This document shows positions 17,300 through 27,300 of a DNA stretch of 64,000 bases, one piece after another. This DNA comes from Bacillota bacterium (lineage in GTDB: Bacteria > Bacillota > Clostridia > Oscillospirales > Ethanoligenentaceae). Position 1 is the stretch's first letter; every line of letters begins with the position of its first letter. Location of the stretch: the NCBI GenBank assembly GCA_023391835.1, contig JAEWAE010000039.1, positions 1 through 64,000 of the forward strand, written 5' to 3'. The notes below the pieces were generated by a model, which was given only the letters and a program-made list of their open reading frames with translations, was not told the origin of the DNA and searched no databases. A program made the position numbers and the translations under genes.

Positions 17300-17353
17300 C
17301 CCGGTGAAACGGACGCTCCGCAGCACATGAAGCCGCCTGTCACAAGCATGGTA

Positions 17354-17379
17354 CCAGCCCTTCGGGGCTGGATTTTTTT
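17354..17379 (+). terminator. Terminator of the lipase gene (UUCG tetraloop)
   Basis: CCAGCCC (17354-17360), TTCG loop, GGGCTGG (17365-17371), then A and seven T: a textbook stable tetraloop terminator. Confidence 0.92.
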
Positions 17380-17584
17380 CCGCAAAATTCACATTTATTC
17401 CACGGAAAAATCTGTGAAAATTTCGTCCGGAAGGCCTAGTATTCCCTTCCGGTTGTTGATATAATGTTTATAGTTTTTCAAATTATTATACGGGTTTGTT
17501 GGACAAATCGTACGAGAAAAGGGGATGAAGTCTGGAAGCGCACGACGATTTTCGCAGGAAAAAATCAAAAAGGGGTTGTGGTGA

Positions 17585-19735
17585 ATGAGTACTGCTGTAT
17601 CCTATAGCATCATCTATGGTGTTGTGCTGATCTCCGTGCTGATGATTTTGTATTTCGTCAACTTCATTTTCAAGCAGGGCAAGGGCACCCAAGGAATGCA
17701 GGAAATCTCCGACGCAATCAAAGAAGGCGCCATGGCATTCCTGAAACGCCAATATCGCACCATCACGATTATATCGGTATTCACCCTGATCGTCATCGCT
17801 CTCGCCGTCTATTTCGGCCATGTGGCCGAGGGTGACAGCAGCGGAGCGCTGCAGAATTCAGTCTGCACGGCCATTGCCTTTATCACGGGCGCGCTGTGCT
17901 CCGCTCTCTCTGGCTTCATAGGCATGTATATGTCGGTCAACAGCAACGTCCGCTGTGCCGACGGCGCCAAGAGCGGCCTCAACCGCGCGCTGCAGATCGC
18001 GTTTAAGGGCGGCGCGGTGACCGGGCTTTCCGTCACGACGCTTTCCCTTTTCGGCGTGACTACTCTGTTTTTGATTTACGGCGGCATTTTCCACAGCTAT
18101 CAGGATGCCCCCTCACTGATCGTCGGTTATGGCTTCGGCGCGTCCCTGGTGGCGCTCTTCGCCCAGCTCGGCGGCGGCATTTACACTAAGGCGGCGGATG
18201 TGGGCGCCGACCTGGTGGGCAAGGTCGAAGCCGGTATACCGGAAGACGACCCCCGCAACCCCGCAGTCGTGGCCGATTTGGTGGGCGACAATGTCGGCGA
18301 CTGCGCCGGCCGTGGCGCCGACCTGTTTGAATCCACCGCGGCGGAAAACATCGGCGCCATGATCCTGGGCGTCGCGCTGTATCCCGCTTTCGGCATCAAC
18401 GGCATACTTTTCCCGCTGGTCGCCCGTGCGCTGGGCATCATCGCTTCCATCATCGGCATCTTCTGCGTGCGCGTCAACAGCGAAGACGAAGACCCGATGA
18501 AATCCCTCATCCGCGGTTATTTTGTGACGGCCATTCTCATGGCGCTGGCGTTCATTTTCAACGTCCAGACCATGCTCGGCCACACAAATGACGGTTCCAC
18601 GCTCCACAGTTGGGCGTTTTACGGCTGCGCGCTCATCGGCATCCTGCTGAGCGTGGCGTTTGTCTACATCACGAATTATTACACCTCCACCTACACCCGT
18701 CCGGTCAAAGAAATTGCCAAGTCCTGCCAGACCGGGCCTGCCACCGACATCATCACCGGCATTTCCATGGGCATGGAATCCACGGCCCTGCCGGTTATCT
18801 GCATCAGTGTCGCCATCTTCTTTGCCTATAATCTCGGCAATGTGGCGATGGGCCAGCCATTCGGGGCCATCAGCAGCGCCGGTCTTTACGGCACCGCCAT
18901 CGCCACGATGGGCATGCTTTCCACCTGCGCCTATGTGCTTTCGATGGATACTTTCGGCCCCATCACCGACAATGCCGGCGGCATCATCGAAATGTCCAAC
19001 GCGCCGGATGAAGTGCGCAACACCACCGATAAGCTGGATGCCTGCGGCAACACCACCAAGGCTCTGACCAAGGGCTATGCGGTCGGCTCCGCGGCGCTGG
19101 CGACCTTCCTGCTTTTCTCGGCCTATCTCGACGAGGTCAAGAAGGTTGAAAAGATCGACGTGAGCAAGGTCTTCCCGGTGGATATCGGCAAGCCGGCGGT
19201 CTTCATCGCCGCGCTTATCGGTGCCATGATCGTGTTCCTCTTCAGCTCCACGGCTATTCGTGCGGTGGGCAAGGCTGCCCAGTATGTTATCATGGAAGTC
19301 CGTCGGCAGTTTAAAGAAATCCCCGGCATCATGGAACATAAAGCCAAGCCGGATTACGCCAAGTGCGTGGATATTGTGACCAGAGGCGCGCTGCATGAAA
19401 TGGTGGTGCCCGGCCTGATTGTCGTGCTCGTACCCATCGCCGTCGGCCTGTTGCTGGGCCGCGAAGCAGCTGCCGGCTATCTGATGGTCGTCACCATCGC
19501 GGGCGTGGTCATGGCGCTTTTCCTCAATAACGGCGGCGGCGCATGGGATAACGCCAAGAAATATATCGAAATGGGCAATTACGGCGGCAAGGGCTCCGAA
19601 GCGCACAAAGCCGGCGTCGTGGGCGACACGGTGGGTGATCCCTTCAAGGATACCGCGGGCCCGTCGATCCATGTGCTTATCAAGCTGACCAGCACCATCA
19701 CGCTGGTGTTCGTGTCCCTGTTCTTCCTTGCCTGA
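17585..19735 (+). CDS. hppA: Membrane-bound ion-pumping pyrophosphatase (K+-independent type)
   Basis: 716-aa integral membrane protein with about 16 helices that hydrolyses pyrophosphate and pumps protons (or sodium). The substrate-binding block DDPRNPAVVADLVGDNVGDC near residue 220 and the C-terminal DTVGDPFKDTAGPSIHVLIK near residue 680 are intact. The K+-dependence site reads GNTTKALTKG near residue 482; Lys and Thr at the positions that are Ala and Gly in K+-dependent enzymes point to the K+-independent class. AAGGGG lies 9 nt before the ATG. It recovers energy from biosynthetic pyrophosphate, typical of energy-limited anaerobes. Confidence 0.95.
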   Translation: MSTAVSYSIIYGVVLISVLMILYFVNFIFKQGKGTQGMQEISDAIKEGAMAFLKRQYRTITIISVFTLIVIALAVYFGHVAEGDSSGALQNSVCTAIAFITGALCSALSGFIGMYMSVNSNVRCADGAKSGLNRALQIAFKGGAVTGLSVTTLSLFGVTTLFLIYGGIFHSYQDAPSLIVGYGFGASLVALFAQLGGGIYTKAADVGADLVGKVEAGIPEDDPRNPAVVADLVGDNVGDCAGRGADLFESTAAENIGAMILGVALYPAFGINGILFPLVARALGIIASIIGIFCVRVNSEDEDPMKSLIRGYFVTAILMALAFIFNVQTMLGHTNDGSTLHSWAFYGCALIGILLSVAFVYITNYYTSTYTRPVKEIAKSCQTGPATDIITGISMGMESTALPVICISVAIFFAYNLGNVAMGQPFGAISSAGLYGTAIATMGMLSTCAYVLSMDTFGPITDNAGGIIEMSNAPDEVRNTTDKLDACGNTTKALTKGYAVGSAALATFLLFSAYLDEVKKVEKIDVSKVFPVDIGKPAVFIAALIGAMIVFLFSSTAIRAVGKAAQYVIMEVRRQFKEIPGIMEHKAKPDYAKCVDIVTRGALHEMVVPGLIVVLVPIAVGLLLGREAAAGYLMVVTIAGVVMALFLNNGGGAWDNAKKYIEMGNYGGKGSEAHKAGVVGDTVGDPFKDTAGPSIHVLIKLTSTITLVFVSLFFLA

Positions 19736-19772
19736 CGGTATGAAAGCACCGGCTTTTGCCGGGTGACTGCAA

Positions 19773-19822
19773 ACGGGGAGACCCGGGCGGGTTCAGTCCG
19801 TCCGGGTCTCCCCGTGCCTTTT
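19773..19822 (+). terminator. hppA terminator
   Basis: ACGGGGAGACCCGG (19773-19786) pairs with 19802-19815, followed by a short T-rich stretch. Confidence 0.75.
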
Positions 19823-19837
19823 ATGTGTGCCTCTTGC

Positions 19838-20131
19838 TCAGACTTTGACATCCAGTCGACGCCGGGTCTCAAATTCCTTTTTGAGACGCTGTTCCGCCTC
19901 GTTCTTTTGCTTGGCTGCGAGGGTGTGGCGCAGATGATTAATTTCCCCGTCAGCGGCGTCGACACGCTCCTGGATGCCATCGAGAGCGGCCTGTTTGGCC
20001 TGCGGGTCCATCCGGCTGTCGGCTGTCTGCTGTGCCTGTGCGTTCAGCTCGGCTTTTCGCTCCATCCGGGTCTGAATCTGGCTGCGTTCGTCCGCCGGAG
20101 CGGGGTAGTCGGACAAGGGAATCGAGTTCAT
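19838..20131 (-). CDS. Small coiled-coil protein, hypothetical
   Basis: 97-aa hydrophilic protein rich in Ala, Gln, Glu and Arg, with heptad-like helices over residues 15-90 (for example KQAALDGIQERVDAADGEIN). No family is recognised. The ATG at 20131 is chosen because GGGAGG lies 8 nt upstream. It converges on hppA and shares its terminator region. It may be an oligomeric structural or regulatory protein; this is only a structural impression. Confidence 0.65.
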   Translation of the reverse strand: MNSIPLSDYPAPADERSQIQTRMERKAELNAQAQQTADSRMDPQAKQAALDGIQERVDAADGEINHLRHTLAAKQKNEAEQRLKKEFETRRRLDVKV

Positions 20132-20215
20132 ACGACATGCCTCCCACAAAATGCTCTTTATGGTATATCGGCTCCACGGCGGGTAAATCCACCGCTGCGC
20201 CCGGAAAACGTGCCG

Positions 20216-20250
20216 AAAAGAGGCCGCCGCGCTCAGCGGCCTCTTTTTTT
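20216..20250. terminator. Bidirectional terminator overlapping the GtrA stop codon
   Basis: AAAAGAGGCCGC (20216-20227) faces GCGGCCTCTTTTTTT (20236-20250), so T-runs follow the stem on both strands. It ends the minus-strand GtrA transcript. Confidence 0.85.
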
Positions 20251-20673
20251 GCCGCTTTGAGGAAATACCCAGTATTTGCTTGCGAGAAAACTCGGCGGCG
20301 TCATCAGCATGGCGTTGAGGATGGGGACGATGAGCTTATTTATATGGCACACGTCGACCAGCAGATAGACCAGAAAGGCGCTGTAAAAATAAAGCGCCAG
20401 ATACAGCAAAAAGAATTTTGCGGCCGACCCCTTATCCGGTTTCCCTTTGGAGTCAAAGACGAATACAAAATCCAGCAGATAGGAATAGACCGTGCTCAAA
20501 AAGTACCCGACCAAGTTCGCAATCTGTACCTGTACGCCCAGCCAGAGACATAGGTAATAGCCCGCCAGCATGATGGCAAGGCCGCTGCTGCCGACGATGC
20601 AAAATCCCGCCAGTTGATACAAAAACGGGAACCGCTGCTTGACCCCGGCCAGCCAGTGTGAAATGTTGCGCAT
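20233..20673 (-). CDS. GtrA-family membrane protein
   Basis: 146-aa protein with four predicted membrane helices. The pattern FLYQLAGFCIVGSSGLAIML, then a conserved NLVGYFLSTVYSYLLDFVFVF block and the C-terminal ASKYWVF are hallmarks of the GtrA/DPMS family. These proteins assist transfer of polyprenyl-phosphate-linked sugars across the membrane during wall or teichoic acid glycosylation. GAAAGG lies 6 nt before the ATG at 20673. It is not adjacent to a glycosyltransferase here; the polyprenol-phosphate-mannose genes at 49-52 kb could be partners, which is speculative. Confidence 0.88.
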   Translation of the reverse strand: MRNISHWLAGVKQRFPFLYQLAGFCIVGSSGLAIMLAGYYLCLWLGVQVQIANLVGYFLSTVYSYLLDFVFVFDSKGKPDKGSAAKFFLLYLALYFYSAFLVYLLVDVCHINKLIVPILNAMLMTPPSFLASKYWVFPQSGKKRGR

Positions 20674-20761
20674 TTTTTCCTTTCTCCGCCGTCCGGCCGG
20701 GCGGCCGCCGCGGGCACACCCGTTTGGTTCCGCGACGATGCGGGCCGCGGTGCATCTGGTG

Positions 20762-20926
20762 TCAGTGGCCGGCCTTATCCGCTCCGGGCCTTGGCATCGG
20801 CGGTCTGGGGTGATTGATGACTTTGATTTGGATACCTTCCCGTATGGGCGAGGCCATAAATCCCACAAGGATGCCGGCGAGGAAACCGATGCAGGCGATA
20901 CCCAGCGCGGTGGATTTTTTCATCAT
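20762..20926 (-). CDS. Small single-pass membrane protein, hypothetical
   Basis: 54-aa protein: Met-Met-Lys-Lys, one hydrophobic helix (STALGIACIGFLAGILVGF) and a short polar, Pro-rich tail. AAAGGAAG precedes the paired ATG codons (20926 or 20923), and a consensus promoter lies about 30 bp upstream, which supports a real gene. No family is recognised. The helix resembles anchors of the YtxH/PEP-CTERM-like size class but carries no specific motif. Confidence 0.6.
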   Translation of the reverse strand: MMKKSTALGIACIGFLAGILVGFMASPIREGIQIKVINHPRPPMPRPGADKAGH

Positions 20927-20957
20927 AACCGCTTCCTTTACCTGTCGTATTGCCGCC

Positions 20958-20986
20958 ATTATAGCACAGGTGAAGGGCCCCGTCCA
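20958..20986 (-). promoter_or_regulatory. Promoter of the 54-aa membrane protein gene
   Basis: On the minus strand TGGACG (20986-20981), 17-nt spacer and TATAAT (20963-20958) with an extended TGC element. Confidence 0.6.
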
Positions 20987-21148
20987 GCACCGGGCCTTTT
21001 TGCGTGTCACGGTTTATCACTCGATACCGCCCGGGGGGCTGAAAGAACCTGGAATCTTGCCGATAAGCAAAAGGATGACAGCCGATGCGGCCGGGCGGAG
21101 TGAAAGCCGCCTCCGGCCTGAAAATTGGCAGGACAGGGATGAGCGGGC

Positions 21149-24100
21149 ATGAATTTGGCAATCGGCACGTTGCTGGTGGCGACCTGCGGCACGGCTGCGG
21201 CACTGGGAGTATTTTCCGTCCCGGCGGGGCGGATGCGCCGAGTCAACCGCCTGTTTCTGGGTTTCATCGGCGGCCTGATACTCTGGGCTGCCGGCACCGC
21301 GGTCATGGTCGGGGCCCAGACGGCCGCCGTCGCGGCGGTCGGCCACCGAGTGCTCTTTACTGGCTGGTGTGCCGCTTCAACCTTTGCATTGGCGGTCTTT
21401 CTCAAAATGGCGGGCCTTTTACCCCTTTTGAAAAAATGGTGGGGCGCGCTGGCAGCCCTGCTGCCGACGGCCGTGGTGTGGCTGGGCTATTCGGTGCTGC
21501 CGTGGGCGGGCATTCACCCGGAACATATGGTGGCTACGCCTTTGGGCTGGAACGACCGGCTGGCCAATGACGGTTGGGATTGGGCCAACTATATTCAGAC
21601 GCTGTTGTTTTTCCTGTATGTACTGGCCCTGCTTTTGCGGCAATCCCGGCGCGCCGCCTCCGCCCATGAGCGCAGACAGGCGCGGGCGCTGCTCGCGGCG
21701 CTTGCTGTCTCGGGCATTCCGGGTGTCATGACGGATATCCTGCCGTCGCTGCTCGGTCTGCCGATTCCGCCGGTTTCCGCAGTGTTCATGCTGCCCGTCA
21801 TCGGTATTATCGCGTTTGCCATCCGGCGGTATCGTTTCCTTTGTCGACGGGAAAATACCCCCGCCGAAACCATTCTAAACCGCGCGACACGGAGCCGCGT
21901 CTATTCCTATATCGCCGGGGTCGCCCTCTGCGGCTCGGCGCTCAATCTGGTTAAGTCGCTGGCGGTCCGATCGGCGGGGCGGGCCCTTTCCCTGGCGTTT
22001 AGCGGTGTGCTGCTGGTGCTGGCGGTTTCCGTCGTCGCCATCGACCGTCTCCATGTCAGCGAGCCCGTCCGCGATCTGCTGCTGGCGATGGCTTTTTCCG
22101 TGCTGATCCCGCTGGGAATCGTCATGTCGCTGCAATTCGGCAATCCGATGACGTGGGCGTTTGTGTTTATCCTGTTGCTGGCGTCCCTGCTGTTTAATCG
22201 GGTCGTTCTGCTCGTCACGGTGCTGGTGTCGGCCTGCTGCAGCCTGCTTTTCGTCTTGGCCTGCCACCCTCGGGCCGTGGTGCAGGTGTCGCCCGTGGCC
22301 AATATGACGCGTTTTTTCCTGCTGGCCGCCGGTGCGCTGATGCTGATGTATGTCCATCGCATCTACGTCGGCCGGCTTAAGGGGAACGCCAATCACGCCC
22401 GGATGCAGGCCATCGTATCGGATGTATCCCACTCCTTCATATCGGCGGATGAGACGACCCTCTCGGATAAATTTCACGACATGCTCGGCTGGTGTGGCGA
22501 TTTTATCGAGTGCGGGCGCGGGTATCTGCTTCTTTTTGACGAGACGGGGCGCCGTATCCGGTTTTCCAGCGAGTGGCTGGCGCCGGGTGTCGATTCCAAA
22601 CTCGACGGTTTTCGCCTGTTTCTGAGCGAAAACCCGCCGCTGATTCGCCGCCAGTTGCAGGAGGGCAGGGTGGTGGCTTTGCGGGATGCCTGGCTGCTGC
22701 CCCCCATGGCGGGGAAGATCCGCCGTCTGCTCCGGCGGCAGAATATCCGGGGCATCCTGACGGTCCCCATTCGGCGAAAAAATCAGACCATCGGGATTCT
22801 GGGTTTCAATTCCGCCAAGCCCTTGCGCCGATGGAACCTCGACTCGGCGGATTTTCTGGAAGTGATTGCCGGTGTCGTGTCGGAGGCCGTATCCAAGGTC
22901 GAGGATGAGCGGCGTATCCAGTATATCGCCTTCCACGACCCGCTCACCGGGCTGCCCAACCGGCAGCTTTTCAGCGATCGGCTTACGCAGTCCATCGCCT
23001 TTTCCCGCCGGAGCGGCAAGCTGTTGGCCGTGGTGTTCATCGACCTGGATTCTTTCAAGTCGGTCAATGACACTCTGGGGCACGGCTTGGGCGACCAACT
23101 GCTGCGGCAGGTCGCCCGCATGCTTGTGCATGCGGTGCGCGGGTACGACACCGTGTCCCGTTTCGGCGGGGATGAATTCATCCTGCTGCTCGACCGGCTC
23201 GACCGGACCGACGATCTTGTGCCCGTCATGGAAAAACTGATGAGGGTGCTGCGGCAGCCCGTGCGTCTCAACGGGCAGGTTACGTTTGTGACCGCCAGCG
23301 CCGGGGCGGCGCTGTATCCGCAGGATGGGACCGATGCCCAAACGCTGATCAAAAATGCGGATACCGCGATGTATACTGCCAAGGGGGCGGGGAAAAACCG
23401 CTTCGCCCTGTGTTCCCAGGCCATGAAGGACAGCGTGCTCGAGCGGGTGCAGCTGAGCAACCTGCTTTTCCGGGCCCTCGAGCGGGGGCAGCTTGAGCTA
23501 TATTATCAGCCGCTGGTGAATATCGAGCGGCATGCCGTCGTGGGGTGCGAGGCTCTCATCCGGTGGAACCTGCCGGGGCGCGGCATTGTGATGCCGGCCA
23601 CCTTTATTCCGCTTGCGGAACAGACCGGGCTGATCCAGCCAATCGGCGCTTGGGTACTGGAAACGGCCTGCCGGCAGAACCGGCATCTGCAGGAGATGGG
23701 GTACCCGGATATGCGTATGACGGTGAATCTTTCCGTGCATCAACTGAAAAATTCCCGTTTCGTCGGGCAGGTGGATGAGATACTCCGCCGCACCGGACTG
23801 GAACCGCGCTGCCTGGAGCTTGAAATCACCGAGAGCGCCGCCGGCGACGGCAGCGAGCAGGTCATCCGCGTGCTCACAGAACTCAAGCGGCTGGGCATTT
23901 CTCTCTCCATCGACGATTTCGGCACGGAGTATTCTTCGCTCAGCCGGCTCAAGCAGCTGCCGATCGACCGCATCAAAATGGATATGCAATTCGTTCAGGG
24001 TATCGGCCGGGATGAAAAAGACCAGGCCATCACCCGGGTTATCATCAATCTGGCAAAAAGCCTCGATTTGAAAGTGACCGCCGAAGGAGTCGAAACCAAG

Positions 24101-24220
24101 CCGCAGCTGGATTTTCTGAATCAACGGATGTGCGACGAGGTGCAGGGCTTTTACTATTACCACCCGATGCCGGCCGCGGAACTCGAACAGACCCTCGCCC
24201 ACGCGGTGCCGGTCGGCTGA
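21149..24220 (+). CDS. Membrane GGDEF-EAL protein 1 (c-di-GMP turnover)
   Basis: 1023 aa. About 12 membrane helices span residues 1-405, then a GAF-like domain (about 425-590), a GGDEF domain and an EAL domain. The diguanylate cyclase site GGDEF lies at about 673 with DLDSFKSVNDTLGHG upstream, and the inhibitory site RGYD sits five residues before GGDEF. The phosphodiesterase site has CEALIRW at about 800, ELEITES, IDDFGTEYSS and AEGVET. Both catalytic sets look intact, but loop 6 reads DDFGTEYSS instead of the usual DDFGTGYSS. It is followed 85 bp later by a same-length paralogue. Ligand for the N-terminal sensor is unknown. Confidence 0.93.
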   Translation: MNLAIGTLLVATCGTAAALGVFSVPAGRMRRVNRLFLGFIGGLILWAAGTAVMVGAQTAAVAAVGHRVLFTGWCAASTFALAVFLKMAGLLPLLKKWWGALAALLPTAVVWLGYSVLPWAGIHPEHMVATPLGWNDRLANDGWDWANYIQTLLFFLYVLALLLRQSRRAASAHERRQARALLAALAVSGIPGVMTDILPSLLGLPIPPVSAVFMLPVIGIIAFAIRRYRFLCRRENTPAETILNRATRSRVYSYIAGVALCGSALNLVKSLAVRSAGRALSLAFSGVLLVLAVSVVAIDRLHVSEPVRDLLLAMAFSVLIPLGIVMSLQFGNPMTWAFVFILLLASLLFNRVVLLVTVLVSACCSLLFVLACHPRAVVQVSPVANMTRFFLLAAGALMLMYVHRIYVGRLKGNANHARMQAIVSDVSHSFISADETTLSDKFHDMLGWCGDFIECGRGYLLLFDETGRRIRFSSEWLAPGVDSKLDGFRLFLSENPPLIRRQLQEGRVVALRDAWLLPPMAGKIRRLLRRQNIRGILTVPIRRKNQTIGILGFNSAKPLRRWNLDSADFLEVIAGVVSEAVSKVEDERRIQYIAFHDPLTGLPNRQLFSDRLTQSIAFSRRSGKLLAVVFIDLDSFKSVNDTLGHGLGDQLLRQVARMLVHAVRGYDTVSRFGGDEFILLLDRLDRTDDLVPVMEKLMRVLRQPVRLNGQVTFVTASAGAALYPQDGTDAQTLIKNADTAMYTAKGAGKNRFALCSQAMKDSVLERVQLSNLLFRALERGQLELYYQPLVNIERHAVVGCEALIRWNLPGRGIVMPATFIPLAEQTGLIQPIGAWVLETACRQNRHLQEMGYPDMRMTVNLSVHQLKNSRFVGQVDEILRRTGLEPRCLELEITESAAGDGSEQVIRVLTELKRLGISLSIDDFGTEYSSLSRLKQLPIDRIKMDMQFVQGIGRDEKDQAITRVIINLAKSLDLKVTAEGVETKPQLDFLNQRMCDEVQGFYYYHPMPAAELEQTLAHAVPVG

Positions 24221-24305
24221 TCGTGCGGGCGGACGCTCCACATTGCCGGGCGGTCGCCGATAGATAGAGCAAGGACTTCGATCCGATAAGGCGGGAGGGA
24301 CTGCG

Positions 24306-27300
24306 ATGATCGGAATTTCACTGCCGATCGCCATACTGCTTCTGAGCGTGGGCACGGCCTCCGTCGCCTGCACGCTGTATGCCGATCGGGCGGATTCGGT
24401 GCGGGATGTCAACCGGCTGATGTATGCCATGGGCCTGTCGCTGCTGCTTTGGAATTTTGGGCTGGCTCTGCGTGTTACGGCTGCCAGCCGGGCGGTGGCG
24501 GTCGCCGCCAGCCATATTGCGCCGCTTGGTTACGGAGCTCTTTTCGGTTTCCTGCTCCACTATGTGCTGGCGCTCACCGGCTGCCGCCGGGCGCTGCACC
24601 GGTGGTGGGTGTATCCGCTCATTTATCTGCCGGGTGCCGTCACGATTCTGGGGCTGAGTGTGCTGCCCTTTTTCGGGCTGTTTCCCTACCGACTTGAAAA
24701 AACATGGATGGGCTGGGTAAACGCCACCGAAAACATCTGGCTTTGGTTTTATTACCTCTATTACGCCGTCTATCTGGGAATTATATCCTGGCTGCTTATC
24801 CGATGGGGCCGCCGCTGCAGGAAAATAGATACGCGCCGGCAGGCCCGGGCGCTGCTCAATTCTATCCTTGCGATGGCGGCGCTCGGTTCGCTGACCGACG
24901 TCGTGCCCGCCCTTTTCGGTCTGCAGTTGCCGGGTCTTGCTTCGGCATTTGCCGTGCTGCCGGTGTATTCCATCAGTTATTCGGTCAAGACGTTCCATTT
25001 TATGAAACCCGCAGTCCTCAAACCCTCCGAGCGGATTTTGAAAAACGAAACCCATGACCGCCGGGTGTACCGGCTGCTGAGCATCGGCTTCTGTGCGGGC
25101 AGCGGCCTGACGCTGCTGAGCCGGGGGCGAATGATCCCTTATGCCGTGCCGGGTGGCCCGTTTGTTTTCAGCTTTGTGATGGCGCTTTCCGGCGGGCTGA
25201 TTCTGGTTTTCAGCCGTCTGCCGATAGACGAGCGTTTTCGGGAACTCCTCGTGTCATTCGTCTTTGCGTTTTTCATCCCATGTGCGACACTGATTTTTGA
25301 CTGGTCCGGCAATGTGACCATGTGGACTCTGCTTTTTTTGATCTGGATACCCGGTATCCTGTTTAACCGAGGTATCCTGCTGCGGGCAATGCTGGTGGCT
25401 TCTTTTCAGGCGCAGCTCGTGGCAATGGGGATGGCGGCGACCGGCCGCGCACACATCGGGCCGTTCGATTATTTGATTCAGGCGGGCATTCTCCTGCTGG
25501 CGGCCTGCGTGTGCTTTTTCATCAATTTTCTCTATCGCAGCCGTTTGAGGGAAAATGACCGCCACACGGCCAGCCAGACACTTGTGACCGAAATATCCCA
25601 CAGCCTGCTGCTGGCGGATGAGGCCGACTGGGATGCCAGTGTGCACCGGATTCTTACCGACAGCGGCCGGTTTTTTGGCTGCGACCAGGCCTATCTGGTC
25701 ATCAGTCAGCCGGGCAGCCCGGTGTTTGTCGGCTGTTGGCGGGGAAAATCCCTCTCGCCGGAGCGGGGTGTGCTCGACGCCAACCGAAATGCGTTTTTTT
25801 CCGCCGTATGGCGTCTGATGGAAAATCATCCCATGGTCGCCGTTTGGCGGGAATCCGCCCGGACCGATTCCTGCGCGGGGCTGGATGTCTGTCTGCGTCA
25901 GATGCACATCCGCAGTCTTGCGGCGGCGCCCATCTGCCCAGACGGCCGGATGGCGGGCTTCCTCTGCTTCGGCTCGGCTGACACCACCCGCAGTTGGAAA
26001 GGGCAGGAGACCTGCGTTGCCATTCTGGCCGACATGATCGCCGACACATTTGCCAAAATGCGGAGCAACCGCCGTATCCGCCACGCAGCCTACCACGACC
26101 GCCTCACTGGGCTTCCCAATCGGATGAGGCTGCGGGAGCGGCTCGATCACGCCCTGCATATCGCAGGCGACAGCGGTCAGACACTGGCCGTCGTGTTTTT
26201 TGATGTGGATTCCTTCAAATCGGTCAATGATTCTATGGGCCATGAGCAGGGGGATAGGCTGCTCCAGCAGATGGCTCTGCGATTGACCGGGCAGGCGGAC
26301 CGGTGGGATACGGTGGCCCGGGTGGGCGGCGACGAATTTGTGCTGGTGCACCCGATCACGGGCGAAGAATCCATCTCGCGGCGGATCGAACGGATCATGA
26401 GTGCCGTGCGTCAGCCGGTCATGCTGGAAAATCAGGAATTTTTCGTGACCGTCAGCGCCGGCGTGGCGCTTTACCCCCGCGACGGCACCAGCGCGGAGGA
26501 ACTGCTCGCCAACGCGGATGGGGCCATGTATCAGGCCAAAAGCAGCGGGCGGAATCAGTGTGTATTCTGTTCCCCCCACATGCGCGATCAACTGGCGGGG
26601 CGCATGCGTCTGACGGCGCAGCTTTATACAGCGCAGGCAAAAGATCAGCTGGAAGTCTATTATCAGCCCCAGGTCAACCTGGCCACTCACCGCATCGTGG
26701 GGCTGGAAGCGCTGCTGCGCTGGAATCTGCCGGGCCGGGGCATGATTGATCCGGCAGAATTCATTCCTCTGGCCGAGCAGACGGGTCTGATCCTGCCTAT
26801 GGGCGCCTGGGTGCTGGAAAACGCCTGCCGCCAATGCCGCCGTTGGATGGATAAGGGCCTGCCGCCGGTGCGCATGTCGGTCAACGTGTCGCTGCAGCAA
26901 CTGCGCAGCGCCTGTTTCCCCGAGCAGGTGGTGGAAATCCTCCGCCGCACGGGCATGCCGCCCGACCGGCTGGAGCTCGAAGTGACCGAAAGCGTGGCAA
27001 CCGGCGGCAGTGCGGATATTCCGCAGTATATGGCCCGGCTGAAAAAACTGGGCGTTGCCATTTCCATTGACGATTTCGGCACAGGGTATTCTTCCCTCAG
27101 CCGTCTCAAGCTTCTGCCGGTGGATCGGCTGAAGCTGGATATCCAGTTCGTGCACGGCATCGAGCGCAACGAAAAAGACCGCGCCATCACCAAGGTGATT
27201 ATCAGTCTTGCCAAAAGCCTGCACCTGCGCATCACCGCCGAAGGGGTGGAAACGGCCGCGCAGCTGGCTTTTCTAAATGAACGACTGTGCGACGAGGTGC

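Noticed and set aside
18113..19672. 519-codon minus-strand frame opposite hppA
   Set aside because: Antisense to the conserved pyrophosphatase; repetitive His/Gly/Asp-rich translation.
25254..27224. 656-codon minus-strand frame opposite the second GGDEF-EAL gene
   Set aside because: Mirror of the GGDEF and EAL coding sequence; a similar shadow lies opposite the first paralogue at the matching place, as expected of a shadow.
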